Shown: positions 12,301 through 24,300 of the stretch, piece by piece | How the letters are laid out: every line of letters starts with the position of its first letter | Numbering within the stretch: the stretch's first letter is position 1 | Assembly (NCBI GenBank): GCA_038030265.1 | Contig: CM075937.1 | Location: forward strand, 24,118,001 to 24,182,000 | From: Corythucha ciliata | Taxonomy: Eukaryota > Arthropoda > Insecta > Hemiptera > Tingidae | DNA length: 64,000 bases | Direction: 5' to 3' | Program-made: the position numbers and the translations under genes | Notes under the pieces: model-generated | The model's input: the letters and a program-made list of their open reading frames with translations, nothing else | Database searches by the model: none | What the model was told of the DNA's origin: nothing

Positions 12301-15300
12301 GGGACTCACAGCGATAGCCCCTTTGCAGGAAATAGACTTTTCCTATATGGATCTAACCGACCAGCACTTGAAATACGTGACTCTTTTACTAGTAATGAAA
12401 AAAAGGATGAGAGCAGTGAGGCTCAAATCAAATCAAATAACAATCGATGGTGTCATCTTGCTCGCCCATACGCTCTTATTAAGAGACTGCCGAGTCGTTA
12501 TTTTAGATTTATCCTTGAATGAAATAGGGGACTCGGCCGGACTCATTATCGCGTCCCTTCTAGCTCGAACCACTCGCCTTCAACGAGTCTACCTCAGTGG
12601 GTGTGGTCTCAAAAGTCAAGCCGGCTATCATTTCGGTTTGATCGTCTACTTTAGCGAAAATCTCGAAGTGCTCGATTTGAGCGTCAATGAATTTGGTCGG
12701 CAAGCCGCTGAGAGTCTCGCGTACGGGGTCAACAAAAGTCGAACGATCAAACGACTCGATCTAAGAGAAACGGGCGTTCCATTTGTAACTCAACGAGACG
12801 TCGAAGCCATTTGTTTCGACAACGCGGAACGATTAAGAAAGAAAACTGCGAGCTACGAGCTGCGCCATCCGTTGACGGCTGAACCGAAATTGATTCAATT
12901 GACCGAGGAAGATTTGAAGGACGACGTCGAAGAACAGAAACCGGTGAAAATGATCGACGAGTACGACGAAAGGAAACAACAGATCATCGGTGAAATTACT
13001 GAGATTCTAGCTTGGAGCTCTGCTAAGCTCGTGGACGGAGTGGATGGCGAGAACAGGGAGGGTGAATTTTCTTCCGGTTTGGGAGCTACGATTGATCGAA
13101 TGATTAAAGACAAAGAAAGAGAAATAATTGATAAAGCTAGAGCTGAAGCGGCTAAGCTTGAAGAGGACGACCAAGTGGTCGATGATAAGAAAGGAAAGAA
13201 AAATTATTACAGACGACTATCAGAGACTATTAAAGGTGACGTACACAGGCTAATCGTATTAAAACTCCTAAGAAAAGTGAATAAGTGCGGTCGCCTTGAA
13301 GCTATCTTTGGAAAATCGAGTGAAGATAAAGTCAAATTCTGTTTGAAACAACTTGTCAAAGCTATGAATAGGCCGCTATCGTCTTTTACACCTCCTATGA
13401 ACATCATGTACTTATTTCAAGGGAAAACATACGTGAATTTCTTATTAGAAGAAGAGAAGGAGAAGAAGGAAAAGAAAAAATTGTTGGAAATTCCAGTCGA
13501 GCCAGAGCCGAAAAGGAAGGAAGTGACATACGCTGACGACCAGGCCACTGATCTTGAGACAGCAAGCAGTAAAAAAGGGGCTGACAAATCGTCGAGCGTT
13601 CCCAAAAAACCAGTAACTTCTCTCGGCGGCGAATCTTCCACTCAGTTATCTGGGGCGAGCGTTCGCGTAGAGGACCCTGAGGATGCCATGTCCAAAATGC
13701 CGTGTGTCACTATGGACTGGGAGACCGTTGTGGATGAACCACTTAGTTCGAGCGACGACGACGTCGCCGCTGGCGGTGACAAGGTGAAGAAAGTGCGAAA
13801 CATTAACTTACGAGTGTACCCTCTTCCAAAGGTGGACAGCATCGAGGACATCGCGGAAGAGGCGGCAGGGAGTAACCAGCTGGTGGAAAAACTTATTCAA
13901 GAAAATTCGGATGAAATCAACGAGGATTGGACGTTGGACACGGTTTGGAATGCGCAGATAAGAACGCTTAAAGGGGAAAAGGATAACGACAACAGAAAGC
14001 GAAGAAAATGGGAGTACATGGCGTATGAGAAACCGAAGAAATTGCCTCCGCGGGTTCGCTACGATGAGGCTGAAGAACTGTACGAATGCTATGGCTCGGA
14101 TTCGGTGACTCAAAGCGAGGACGGGCAGTTGACGTCGGAAGAACCCTATCCATATTGGCGAACCCAAGTGCATCACATGTATTAAATTGGCCAAAATACA
14201 GTTCTTCGGTCATTTTGTGTTTTTGTTCTCTTTGAGGCCCTTTTCACCGTCGCCTCGTAGAAACCAGTCTATTTATCAAGGTTTACTCGGTCGTTCTTTA
14301 CACAAAAAAACATTCGTCTTCATTAATTTTATTTCGGGGATTTAAGCTTTCCGCAGCCACCTGGGGCTGCTCCGCACCCCATCTTTCATTAGATTGTCTT
14401 CCCTTTTGAACAGGGAGTTGAATAAAGCACCTTGCGCTCATTTCATTAGATTATTTCGTCTTCGTCCATCCAACCTAAAATTGAAATCTGAGGTTTCGAA
14501 AGTATTTAAGGTCTACAGAGCCGGCGTAAAACTGCAATTACAAACTTTTTTCAATGTTCTCTATTCAATTCGAGAAACGCAAAAATACGAAATTAAATCT
14601 ATCGTGTCAGTTACTAAGAGTATAAGTCAAAAATTAGCCATTTTCCGTTCTTGCACTCAGCTTGCCGGCCTGCCTCTACTCTTCTGTTCTCAAGAGTATA
14701 AGTCACGAAAAAAACCTAATTCCTATTCCTAAGGGGACTTGTACCTAACAGTATTGATTGGGTTTTATTTAAATTGAAAAGTTTGGAATGCTCTCTTGAA
14801 AACTTCAATTTTTTGACTTATACTCTTAGTAACTGACACGTTAGAAATCATCTCGCGCCCTATCGGAAAGCCCAATGATTAGATGGAAATGACTAAATTT
14901 GCCCTCCAAAATGTCGTGTAGACGAGGCTCTTCCGACAATCTACGCCATTCTCTCCGTAGCGTGCGAGAATCCATCGAGATTGCCATCGTGACAACTTTG
15001 ATTAATTCAGCAGTTACTTTCAGTATTGTTGGTTTTTTTTTTTTTTTTTTCAGGACTACGAAAAAATTTTACTTTTGTTAGCCATAAATTGCTGTCTATC
15101 TGCCCCCTTCCACATGCCAATTCTGAGCCATTTTTTATCTAATTTTTTTAAAGCAAGCTTTTAGTGCCTCCCTCGGAGGCGCGTGCTTTGACGTGAATGT
15201 ACCACGTTCAGATGATGTGATAGTTCAGTGTGGGGGCCCCGCAAAGGGATCCTATCAACATGAAATAATCATTCGGTGTTTACATAACATGACTTTGCTC

Positions 15301-18300
15301 ATTTTCAGGAGTGCCCGGAGGGTGTCGTTCAGGAGGATGCCTTCAGGGATATTTATACCAAATTTTTCCCCCATGGGAGTAAGTATGCAACGCCCAATTT
15401 ATTTTCTTCGTTTCTAATTAGCCGCCATACACTAACTTTCATGGCCCTCGTTTAACTGCACAAACTCATAAGTGCCTGCCACCCACACTTCCGTCCTATC
15501 CTCCCGTCTGTGTAAACGAAATATAAAAAAGGGGCTACAATGTGACTTCTTTAAATGTCAATCCTTTTAATAGTCAAGATTGCTTTACGCTGATCTTTTC
15601 TTCCACAAAATGTCATTTCATTCACTTCAGACGCCATTAAAAAATTATTTAACATCGCCTAATATAGTATAATGCTGCCCTAATGTTTATACCATTACAT
15701 GTATAGATCTCCGAGTTTATTTTTAGATGGCTTGTTACGTTGCACTCGGTTTAGAAGGAAGAGGATATAAATCACTAGGATAGGGTTTAACAACAAAGAA
15801 GAAACAAGAAACTGTCTTTCTCTTGGGCACTATGGGTTTAAAGTAATAAAACCAAAATGAGCCTCTAAAGTTTATTTATTTATTTAATTCTTGGCTACTT
15901 AATCTTGCTGACTATCTTTTTTTAAAGTTCCGTCTCTCTAGTCTGGAGCAACAAACACACTTTAGGGCTCTCCCTGCCATCATTTTTCCCGTTCTACATT
16001 CCAGTAAATGAAATAATGCTCGAAAAAATGTATATTTCCACTAATTAATCAATGGATAGCGTTTGTTATCCCCTTTTCGCAGCTCCCCGCGTAGGGGAAC
16101 GTGCCTGTTGTGAATTTGTCTGAAGACGTCTGAATGGATCTGAAGTGTCCAACTGATAACTTGGGCCAATGAAGCCCAAACAATTGCCATTTGCCCATCA
16201 TCATCACGAAACTTGAATTTCATTTCCCTCAGTAAAGCTTGGCCCAGAAGAAAGTGTCCTCAGCCGAAAAAAAAAAAAAAAATTAGCCCCGCCCGGTTGG
16301 CCACGAATGTTGAACTTTTGCCCCCTCCCCTCCGCGGAACTACATAGCAACTAGTTCAATGAAACCAAAATCCATTAGCAACATTTTATTTTGTTATATC
16401 ACTAACGGATCATTTAGCCACGAACCTCTTCTTTTATGCCCGATTTCCCCAAAAACGTTGAAATAATAAGATCGTTCGAAACGAATGTCAGCCCCGCCTT
16501 CTATTTGTACGTACTTATTGTTGTACTACGTTTATTCTATTTTTTCTCGCAATTAAAAAAAAATCTGTTTTCAAAAATGTAATGTTGAGGAGCGTTCTGT
16601 GCTAGGCACTAAAGCAATCCATTTCCTCTTGTGCGCCAACACGGCCACTCATTCCGCTGTGCAGTAGTTTTAACTTTAATCGTTTCCTGAAGTTTAGTTT
16701 CTAATGCGGCTGGTAGTGTGACGGTGGATGAGTGATAGGCTGTGTTGTAGTCGGGGGGGGGGGGTGATAGAGGTAGAGGGTTGGTTGGCGTGAGCTTGAC
16801 ACACCAAACTAAAATGATTGCCTCATTACCCCCGTCCTACCCAACAAAGCCGTTCTCGTTTGTCAAACTCGACTAAAAACGTATTTTATTCTCATAAAGA
16901 TAATAACGAGGAAATGTTTGACGCGAATTTATGTATAAATACCTTCGTATTCATATAATTACTGAATGAATCCAAACTGTGATTGGTAGCGCGTCAATTA
17001 GCACTATACTGTATTGGCGATTGTAGCTATCACTAGCGGCGCTAGCGGCGCTAGTGTCGTGTGATAATGAAACCGGTACTCCCTACATATGTTAAATGAT
17101 AACAAATTTTGTGTTTTTTAAAGTTTTTTTCGTGGTCAACGTTCGTAACATACCGGGAAAAAGTAGTCAGTTGGACTAAACTGACGAGAACAGAAGAACA
17201 TGGTTTCTGATACATTTATAATCAAATGTCAAACAAGCTCCCGAGCCTTTCGGCGGTCGACTTTCTCCCAACACTGGGCTAATTGATAGCTGACACCGAT
17301 TAAAATGATAAAACCTTTTGTAGAATAAGGCTTTAATTGACAAAATAAACCGTGTGAGAAACGAACTGAACTTTTAAAACAATTGTAAACAAAAAGTCAT
17401 AAGGTTGGAGGGTATTTAAATAACATAAAGTGGAATTGATAATTATAACATTCTTCCGTCCAAGAGAGAAGTCTTCATCCAGGGCCCTATTGCACAATGT
17501 TTTATTAGCTAATAATATAGCTAATATTAGCTAATAAAACAGCTGTGATATTTGCTAATAAAACATTGTGCAATAGGGCCCTGAGCTTCGGTATTAAATA
17601 ATATAGTCCGAGAGATAAGCCGGCAGTTTTTTTCGGTCTTGTACTTCTTCTCATTTCGGGTATAGTGGGAGGAGAAGATGGTATGTTTTGAATTAGTTCA
17701 GGAGAGTTTCTTTCGTCCGTGATAGCGTTTTCTAACGAGAGGTCGAGAGGTGTACAGGCGTCGATAATTGGTAGAGACGCATCAAGGGAGTCCAAATTAT
17801 CTTGAACAGGGATGGGTGCGATGTCTCTAGTGGATACCACCGCTACTCTTCCGTCTTTCAATTCGATCTGAGCGTATTCAGTGTTTCCTTCGAGGAGCGT
17901 AGCTTCTTCGACCAGCGGGTCGAATTTCGAAGCTCTTACGTACAAATACTGGACCTGGGGTTGTCAACCAATTCGGTGCCGATGTCCCGTTCCCCGTTCG
18001 CCTGGCAAACTTGAACATCCGGTCAGAGGAGTTTCATTTGTGGCCGTGCAGAGCAATGAACGTATGGAGTGAAGGGCTGTGTCGAGGACGTCTTCCCAAT
18101 GAGTGACTGGCAGAGATTGGCTTTTTAGAGCCAGTTTGACAGATTTCCAAATTATACCGTTGTACCGTTCAGCTTGACCATTAACTCTTGGGTTGTAAGG
18201 AGTTGTTTTACTACTTGCAATCCCATGGGAACTAAGAAAAGACCGCAGTTCGTGAGACGTGAAAGATGATCCCTGATAAGAATGAATGTACGCAGGAGTT

Positions 18301-21300
18301 CCGAACATATGAAAAATATACTCTAAAGCTCTTTCAACTGTAGCTGTTGTCATGTCTGAACAAGGAATAGCGAAAGGGAATCTGGAATATTCATCAATAA
18401 TTCTCAAGATGTAACGATTTCGGGATTTCGAAGGTAAAGGGCTCTTGAAATCCATATTGAGTATTTCCATTGGAGATGTCGCTTTTATCAACGTTCCTTG
18501 ATGCTTGAAAAATTTTGGCTTGATTTCCGAACAAATTCTACAATTATTTACAATTTGACGAACTTCTTCAACAGAGAAAGGTAAATTTTTACTCTTTACC
18601 CAATGGTGAAAACGTGTCATACCTGGATGACACAAAGTTTCGTAGTATTTTCTCAGATTGTCCTTCGAATTAGATACATTGGCGCAAATCCTTGAAAAAG
18701 CATCAGCGGCTACATTTTCTTTACCGGGCCTGTACACAATGTCGTATGAATAACACGAAAGCTCTAGCCTCCAGCGCAACATTTTTTCTTTTTTTATTTT
18801 ACTAATATGATCCTTCGAAAAAATAAATGATACGGAACGCTGATCAGTTATGAGCTGAAACTGTCGACCCATTAAATAGTGGCGCTATTTCCGTACCGCC
18901 TCAATTATAGCACACGCTTCCTTTTCGATTGCCGCATACCGTTGTTCAGTTTTTGTCAACATTCTAGAGTAAAATGCGACTGGGCGGCCCTGCTGAGATA
19001 AGGTTGCAGCAAGGGCGAAAGATGAAGCGACGGTGAATGGGGAATCGGGGTCTACTGCAGTAATTGCTGCGTCAGTGATGACTTTCTTGATATTTTCAAA
19101 TGCCTGAAGTGATTCTTGATCGAGGGGAAATTTGCATACGACTAGAGGACGAACTTTTTCTGAAAATTTAGGTATGAATTTAGAGTAATGTGAGAACAAA
19201 CCCATAACTCTTTTCAAGGAGGACGCGTTAGTCGGTGGTTTCAAGTGACGTAGAGGGTCTAGACGGTCTGGGTCGGGTTTAATGGTTTTGTTTTTAATTA
19301 TGTAGCCGAGGAGGTTGATTTCTGGCCGGGCGAAGGAACTTTTTTCCGTGTTTATTGTTAAATTGTACTTCTTGACAACCTCCATGAATTTTTCGAGATT
19401 TTTGTCATGGTCATTTTTGTCTGAGCCGCAAATTGTGACATCGTCTAGGTATGTAAACGTCGCTGTCAAGTTTTCCTTGCGGATTATTTCATCTACGACC
19501 CTTTGAAAGGCTGCCACGCCATTGGTGACCCCAAAAGGAATTCGCCGGAATTGGAACAGCTGTCCGTCCGCCTCGAAAGCAGTGTATATCCTGTCAGCAT
19601 CATTAATGGGTATTTGATGATATGCACCTCGCAGATCAACAGTGCTGAAAATGTTGAATCGTGCTACCTTGTTTACTACGTCCTCAATATTTGGTAGAGG
19701 GTACGCGTCCAACATAGTGTACCTGTTTACTGTGAGGGAATAATCAATCACCATACGCCGTTTGTGATTTTCGTTTGATGTCACAAGCACTTGAGCCCGC
19801 CATGGAGACTTACTGGGCTCTATCACACCCTCTTGAAGAAGACGCTTGATTTCCTCTTTGATGAAAGAATTATCGGATGGATTATATCTTCTTGATTTGA
19901 CGCTAATTGGTTTACAGTCTGGAGTCAAATGTGAAAAGAGAGAAGCTGGGGGTACTTTCGCTTCTGCTAATGCACATATATTTAAAGGAGCATTAGGGCC
20001 TCCAAATGACAATTTTAGACTCTCGTGTTGTTGTAAGAGATCATGGCCTAAGAGCACATCGCAGCATAGATCCCTGAGTACGTAAAGTTTGACTGAAGTG
20101 TGTTTATGCCCAGGCAATTTTAAAGTAACAAAGCAATGACCATTGACTGACGAATGAAATGACGTTGAAGCCTTTGTAATTTGTTCCCGACAACGTTGAA
20201 TTTTCAAATTTAATCGCGTTAGTGCTTCACTAATGAAACTTATAGAACTACCAGTATCGATCAAGGCGGATGCTTTGAAGCCGTTTAACAGTACAGTGAT
20301 GGTAGCCTTTTTTAGACTTGAGGGAGTATAGGAGCTTGCAACAACCACAGATACTTGTTTAACGTGACCCTTACGATTAAAAGTTGGACTTGATCGACAT
20401 ACCTTAGAGAAATGCCCCAATTTATTACAGTTTCCGCATGTGGCTTCCTTGGCTGGACATTGATCTCTTCTATGATATTGTCGCCCACAAAAAAAGCATG
20501 ATTTAAAATCGCTAGATTTTTTCGAAGAAACGGAAGCATTCAAATGGTCATTTTCGGGAATTTCCTGACCAGAATCGAGGTTTGGAACGGACAGAATAAG
20601 AATTACTGTAACCTAATGAGTGTTGTTGAGCTAGTTCTAAGGCTCGCGCCTGATCAATTGCTTCGGCTAAATTTAGGGAAGACGATTCGAGTAATCTTAA
20701 TCTTATTTGACTGGAACTTAGTCCTCTAATAAAAGCATCCCTGATAAAGTCGGACCGGGTTTGTTCTGCCGACACAGCTTTAAATTTACATCGATTGGCC
20801 AAAATATTTAAAGCTTCCACGTACCTTTCAATATTTTCTCCGGGCTGCTGCTGTCTCGTCTGGAGCTCATGCCGAGCAAATATTTCGTTTATCGGTTTGA
20901 CGTAAAGATTTTTAAGAACCGTTATTGCGTCTGTGTACGTTCCACATCCGTGTATATATTGATAAACAGTTGGAGAGACCAAGTTGTGTAAAATTCTCAA
21001 CTTTTGTTCATCCGAGGATTGAATAGACGCGACAAGATTAAGAAAAGTCCGGTGCCAGTGTTCCCATTCGATTGCTGCCGTTGGCGAAGTAGGGTCGAGA
21101 TTTAATTTTTCAGGCTGGAGAAGTCGTTCCATGCTGGCTGGTGCTGGTGTTCATTAAATTTTGTCAATTAAATTGAAATGATAAAACCTTTAGTAGAATA
21201 AGGCTTTAATTGACAAAATAAACCGTGTGAGAAACGAACTGAACTTTTAAAACAATGGGGAACTTGCACATTTTTCAAAAGTTGGTGTTGCTTAAAGAGG

Positions 21301-24300
21301 GCTCTTCCACAAGTCTATTGCTCACATTAAACTTTGAAATCAGTCAAGGATGTTTTTTTAGGGAATTTTTGAAAATTTTGAGTGGGGGTTCGATTACGTA
21401 AAAACTTACTTATTGAAATGGATGATGCGGGGAAGAGGGGGTCAGACGAGTTTAACGGGGGGACTTTTTCCATGTTATTTGTAAACAAACAATTTTAGAG
21501 TTCCCTCAAATGCTTCACAAGTAAGTATTTACGTCATTTCCCCTCGCACCATCCATCCTCTTCTGAAGAACTTTGAACCTTTTTTAAAAATCTTAAAACG
21601 CACCAATCGGGTTGCAACTTCCGTTGTTATCCTTCAGTTCACGGGTCAAATCACCGGTATGCTTTTCCACCCAATCTGAGATTCATGCAAGTTCCCCATT
21701 GTAAACAAAAAGTCATAAGGTTGGAGGGTATTTAAATAAAAGTGGAATTGATAATTATAACACCGTTGAACCCTCAATTTTAGGGAAACAATGAAATGAC
21801 AATATTGTGTTTCGGTTACGACGGGAAGAGCAACCAAAGACACAGCTGTTTCCTCTGGATTCACTCTTGAGAACCATCCCACGAGCGCGTAATCATTTCT
21901 TTATTGGTACTCGCCAGCTCTCCATTTCGTTTTAGTGCTCAGAGAACGGCTAAGGGTTCAGCAAAATGGTAAACAAGTTTTTGAATTGGTGTTTTCGAGT
22001 TTTCTTGCTCCAACAAATAGCCGATACCTAGTGAAAATTTCTGTACGGGTGTACTGCGCACCCGCACAACCGTCTTGTTTTCTTGATTCGGTGATGCCAA
22101 AGGTACAATATCGAGGCCTCCTTGTCACCGTCGGATTATTTAGCCGTAGTTCACAGTAAAAAAGTGTCACTGACCAATATTTTTGATACATGAACTTCTT
22201 CATTGTAGAAAACCTTTGTTGTAGTTTGTTGTCAAACGACAACAACAAATCACGTGGAGCACGTGGATTACCGGACTCAATGTTTCTCTGAAACGCCGCC
22301 AGATATCGTATCCCTTAGCTACAATCGTCAATATCTGCATTTTTAGTACAGGAAATAAAGCCAAAATAGCGGCAAAATTCGGCCCAATTTCGAATGTGGC
22401 TTAAAAAATTTCTTTTGATGCATATTTTGAAGATTCGGAGAGTCCGCAACAATACGGGGTGGCGAACCTTTTTTTAAGGGCGGGTAGACGTTGGCCAACT
22501 CACCTCTATAAAGGATGACAAAAATTGCCCAAACAAGGTGTCTAATCCTATGCAGTTGTGTGTGCTGAGTCGATAGAAATCAGCCCCAAGTCCGTGGGCT
22601 GATTACTTCTCGAGTTATGGCAAATTTGTACGAAAAAACGTTGTTTTTGGCTTGATTAGTTTATTAAAATCCACACGCCCTACATTTTGTGATGAAGTTG
22701 TTTCATTTACGTGATGTTGTGTTAGTTGTTTTTAGTGCTGAATCATAATGCATGGTAGCTTGATTCTCTAAGATCAATATTATTTGAGTTATGAACGACA
22801 ATACCAGAAAAAACTCGATTTTTTCTATACCCTATTTCTGTGCCCTAAAAAATGTGTATCATGATTTAGGCAGGACTACCCATGTTCTCTCATCGTATGT
22901 AGTTTTTTGTGCTGAATTAAATGAGCTGTAGTAGGTATCACTGTTATCAATATGTTCTGAGTTACAGACAAACATCTCCAGCATTTTTATATAATGATTT
23001 GTTCTTATATTTGTGGGCGTATCTTAAAAAGTAATGACCCCAGCGATCCTTGCAAACGCTCATTTCATTCAGCACAAAAAACGACTTAAGACGAGAGAAC
23101 ATGGTTAGTCCTGCCCAAAATCTTGATATACATTTTTTTTTCACAACCACATCACATCACATAAGTACATCAAAGTAACGGGAAAAACTCGTTTTTTCGG
23201 TTATTTTTGTCAGTAACTCAAGGAATATTGATCGCAGAGAAACGAACTACTGTGCATTCGAATCAGCGCCAAAAACTACTTCAGAAATGATATCTACGTC
23301 AACTGCACTACTAAGCAACTTTATTGACAACTAACGCCCTTAACTATTTTTAATATAAGCTTTAGACTCTATCGACTTCAAAGGATTAATTGTTGTTTCT
23401 TCTAGTCATGTGGGCTAGTCGATAGGTTTTTCATAAAATTATATTATAGTATATTTAATTTAATTTTTATTTTTGAAAAAAATTGACGATTTGATGACGG
23501 AGTGTACACCTAATAGTTACCATTAGCAGTTATAGAATATAATATACAACGAGTTCCTACATAAATATTATGTATAATTGGGATGAATCTTTTTAATGTT
23601 ACTTGGGGGACACGGAAGAGGAGTGTGACGCTGACACGGTCCATGTGGATCTAATACAGAAGAAAATAAATATTTGGATGCCTGAAGAGGGCAGGGAACT
23701 CCACTGTCGAAAATTTGTAACCTGATATGATAAGTGTTATTTTTGCCCTTCGAAGTCGATAGAGTCTAAAGCTTAAATGCATTACTAAGCGTTGGACGTG
23801 AGGATTTTTGGGAATATTTAAGTCAAAAACCAAGTTTTTTGGTACAATTTACGTCGTAACTTAAAAAATAATTGTCGCACGGACTTGTGGTTGATTTTTA
23901 TCGACTCGGCACTCAAAACTACGTAGGATTAGACACTCCGTTCGAGCAAATGTTTTCACTCCTCATAGCGATGAGTTGGCTAACGTCTACCCTCCCTTAA
24001 GGAAGGACCCCGTATCGTTGCTGACTCTTCGAATCCTGGGAGTATACTTTAAGAGGAATTTTTTAAGCCCCATCTGAAATTGGGCCGAATTTTGCCGCTA
24101 TTCTGCCGTTTTTAAGCATAATTTCTTGTACAGGACAAAAGGATTTTTTTTAACGAAGGGCAACCATAAGTTTTTACAAATAACGTTTTTTAAAGAGCTT
24201 GAAGGGTTCTATTTTTTAAAAAGTTAAGTTGAAATTCAAGAAAAGAAGAGGGGGAATGGGGTTGTGATAATTTTGCAAGGTGACTTTTGAATTTTTCATT

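Larger units (their letters stand above)
17306..21762 (-). mobile_element. Decayed Ty3/gypsy LTR retrotransposon, nested in KChIP intron 2
   Basis: A complete minus-strand LTR-gag-pol-LTR layout. Gag, CCHC zinc knuckles, aspartic protease, reverse transcriptase, RNase H and integrase follow in gypsy order. The two copies of the LTR are almost identical, yet pol has stops and frame breaks. A purine-rich tract (GGACGGAAGAA on the minus strand) abuts the 3' LTR. With TG...CA ends no clean target duplication is seen; ACACCG is present on both sides only if the left boundary is moved out by about 7 nt. No envelope gene. The element carries two later insertions, a MITE near its 3' end and a DNA element inside its 5' LTR. 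It cannot be active as it stands. Confidence 0.9.

Noticed and set aside
13808..14213. Minus-strand open frames of 81-128 codons
   Set aside because: Antisense to the well supported DRC5-like frame; no domain content.
17299..21768. ACACCG as target-site duplication of the gypsy element
   Set aside because: It fits only if the left boundary is shifted about 7 nt outside the TG...CA ends; kept as a remark, not a feature.
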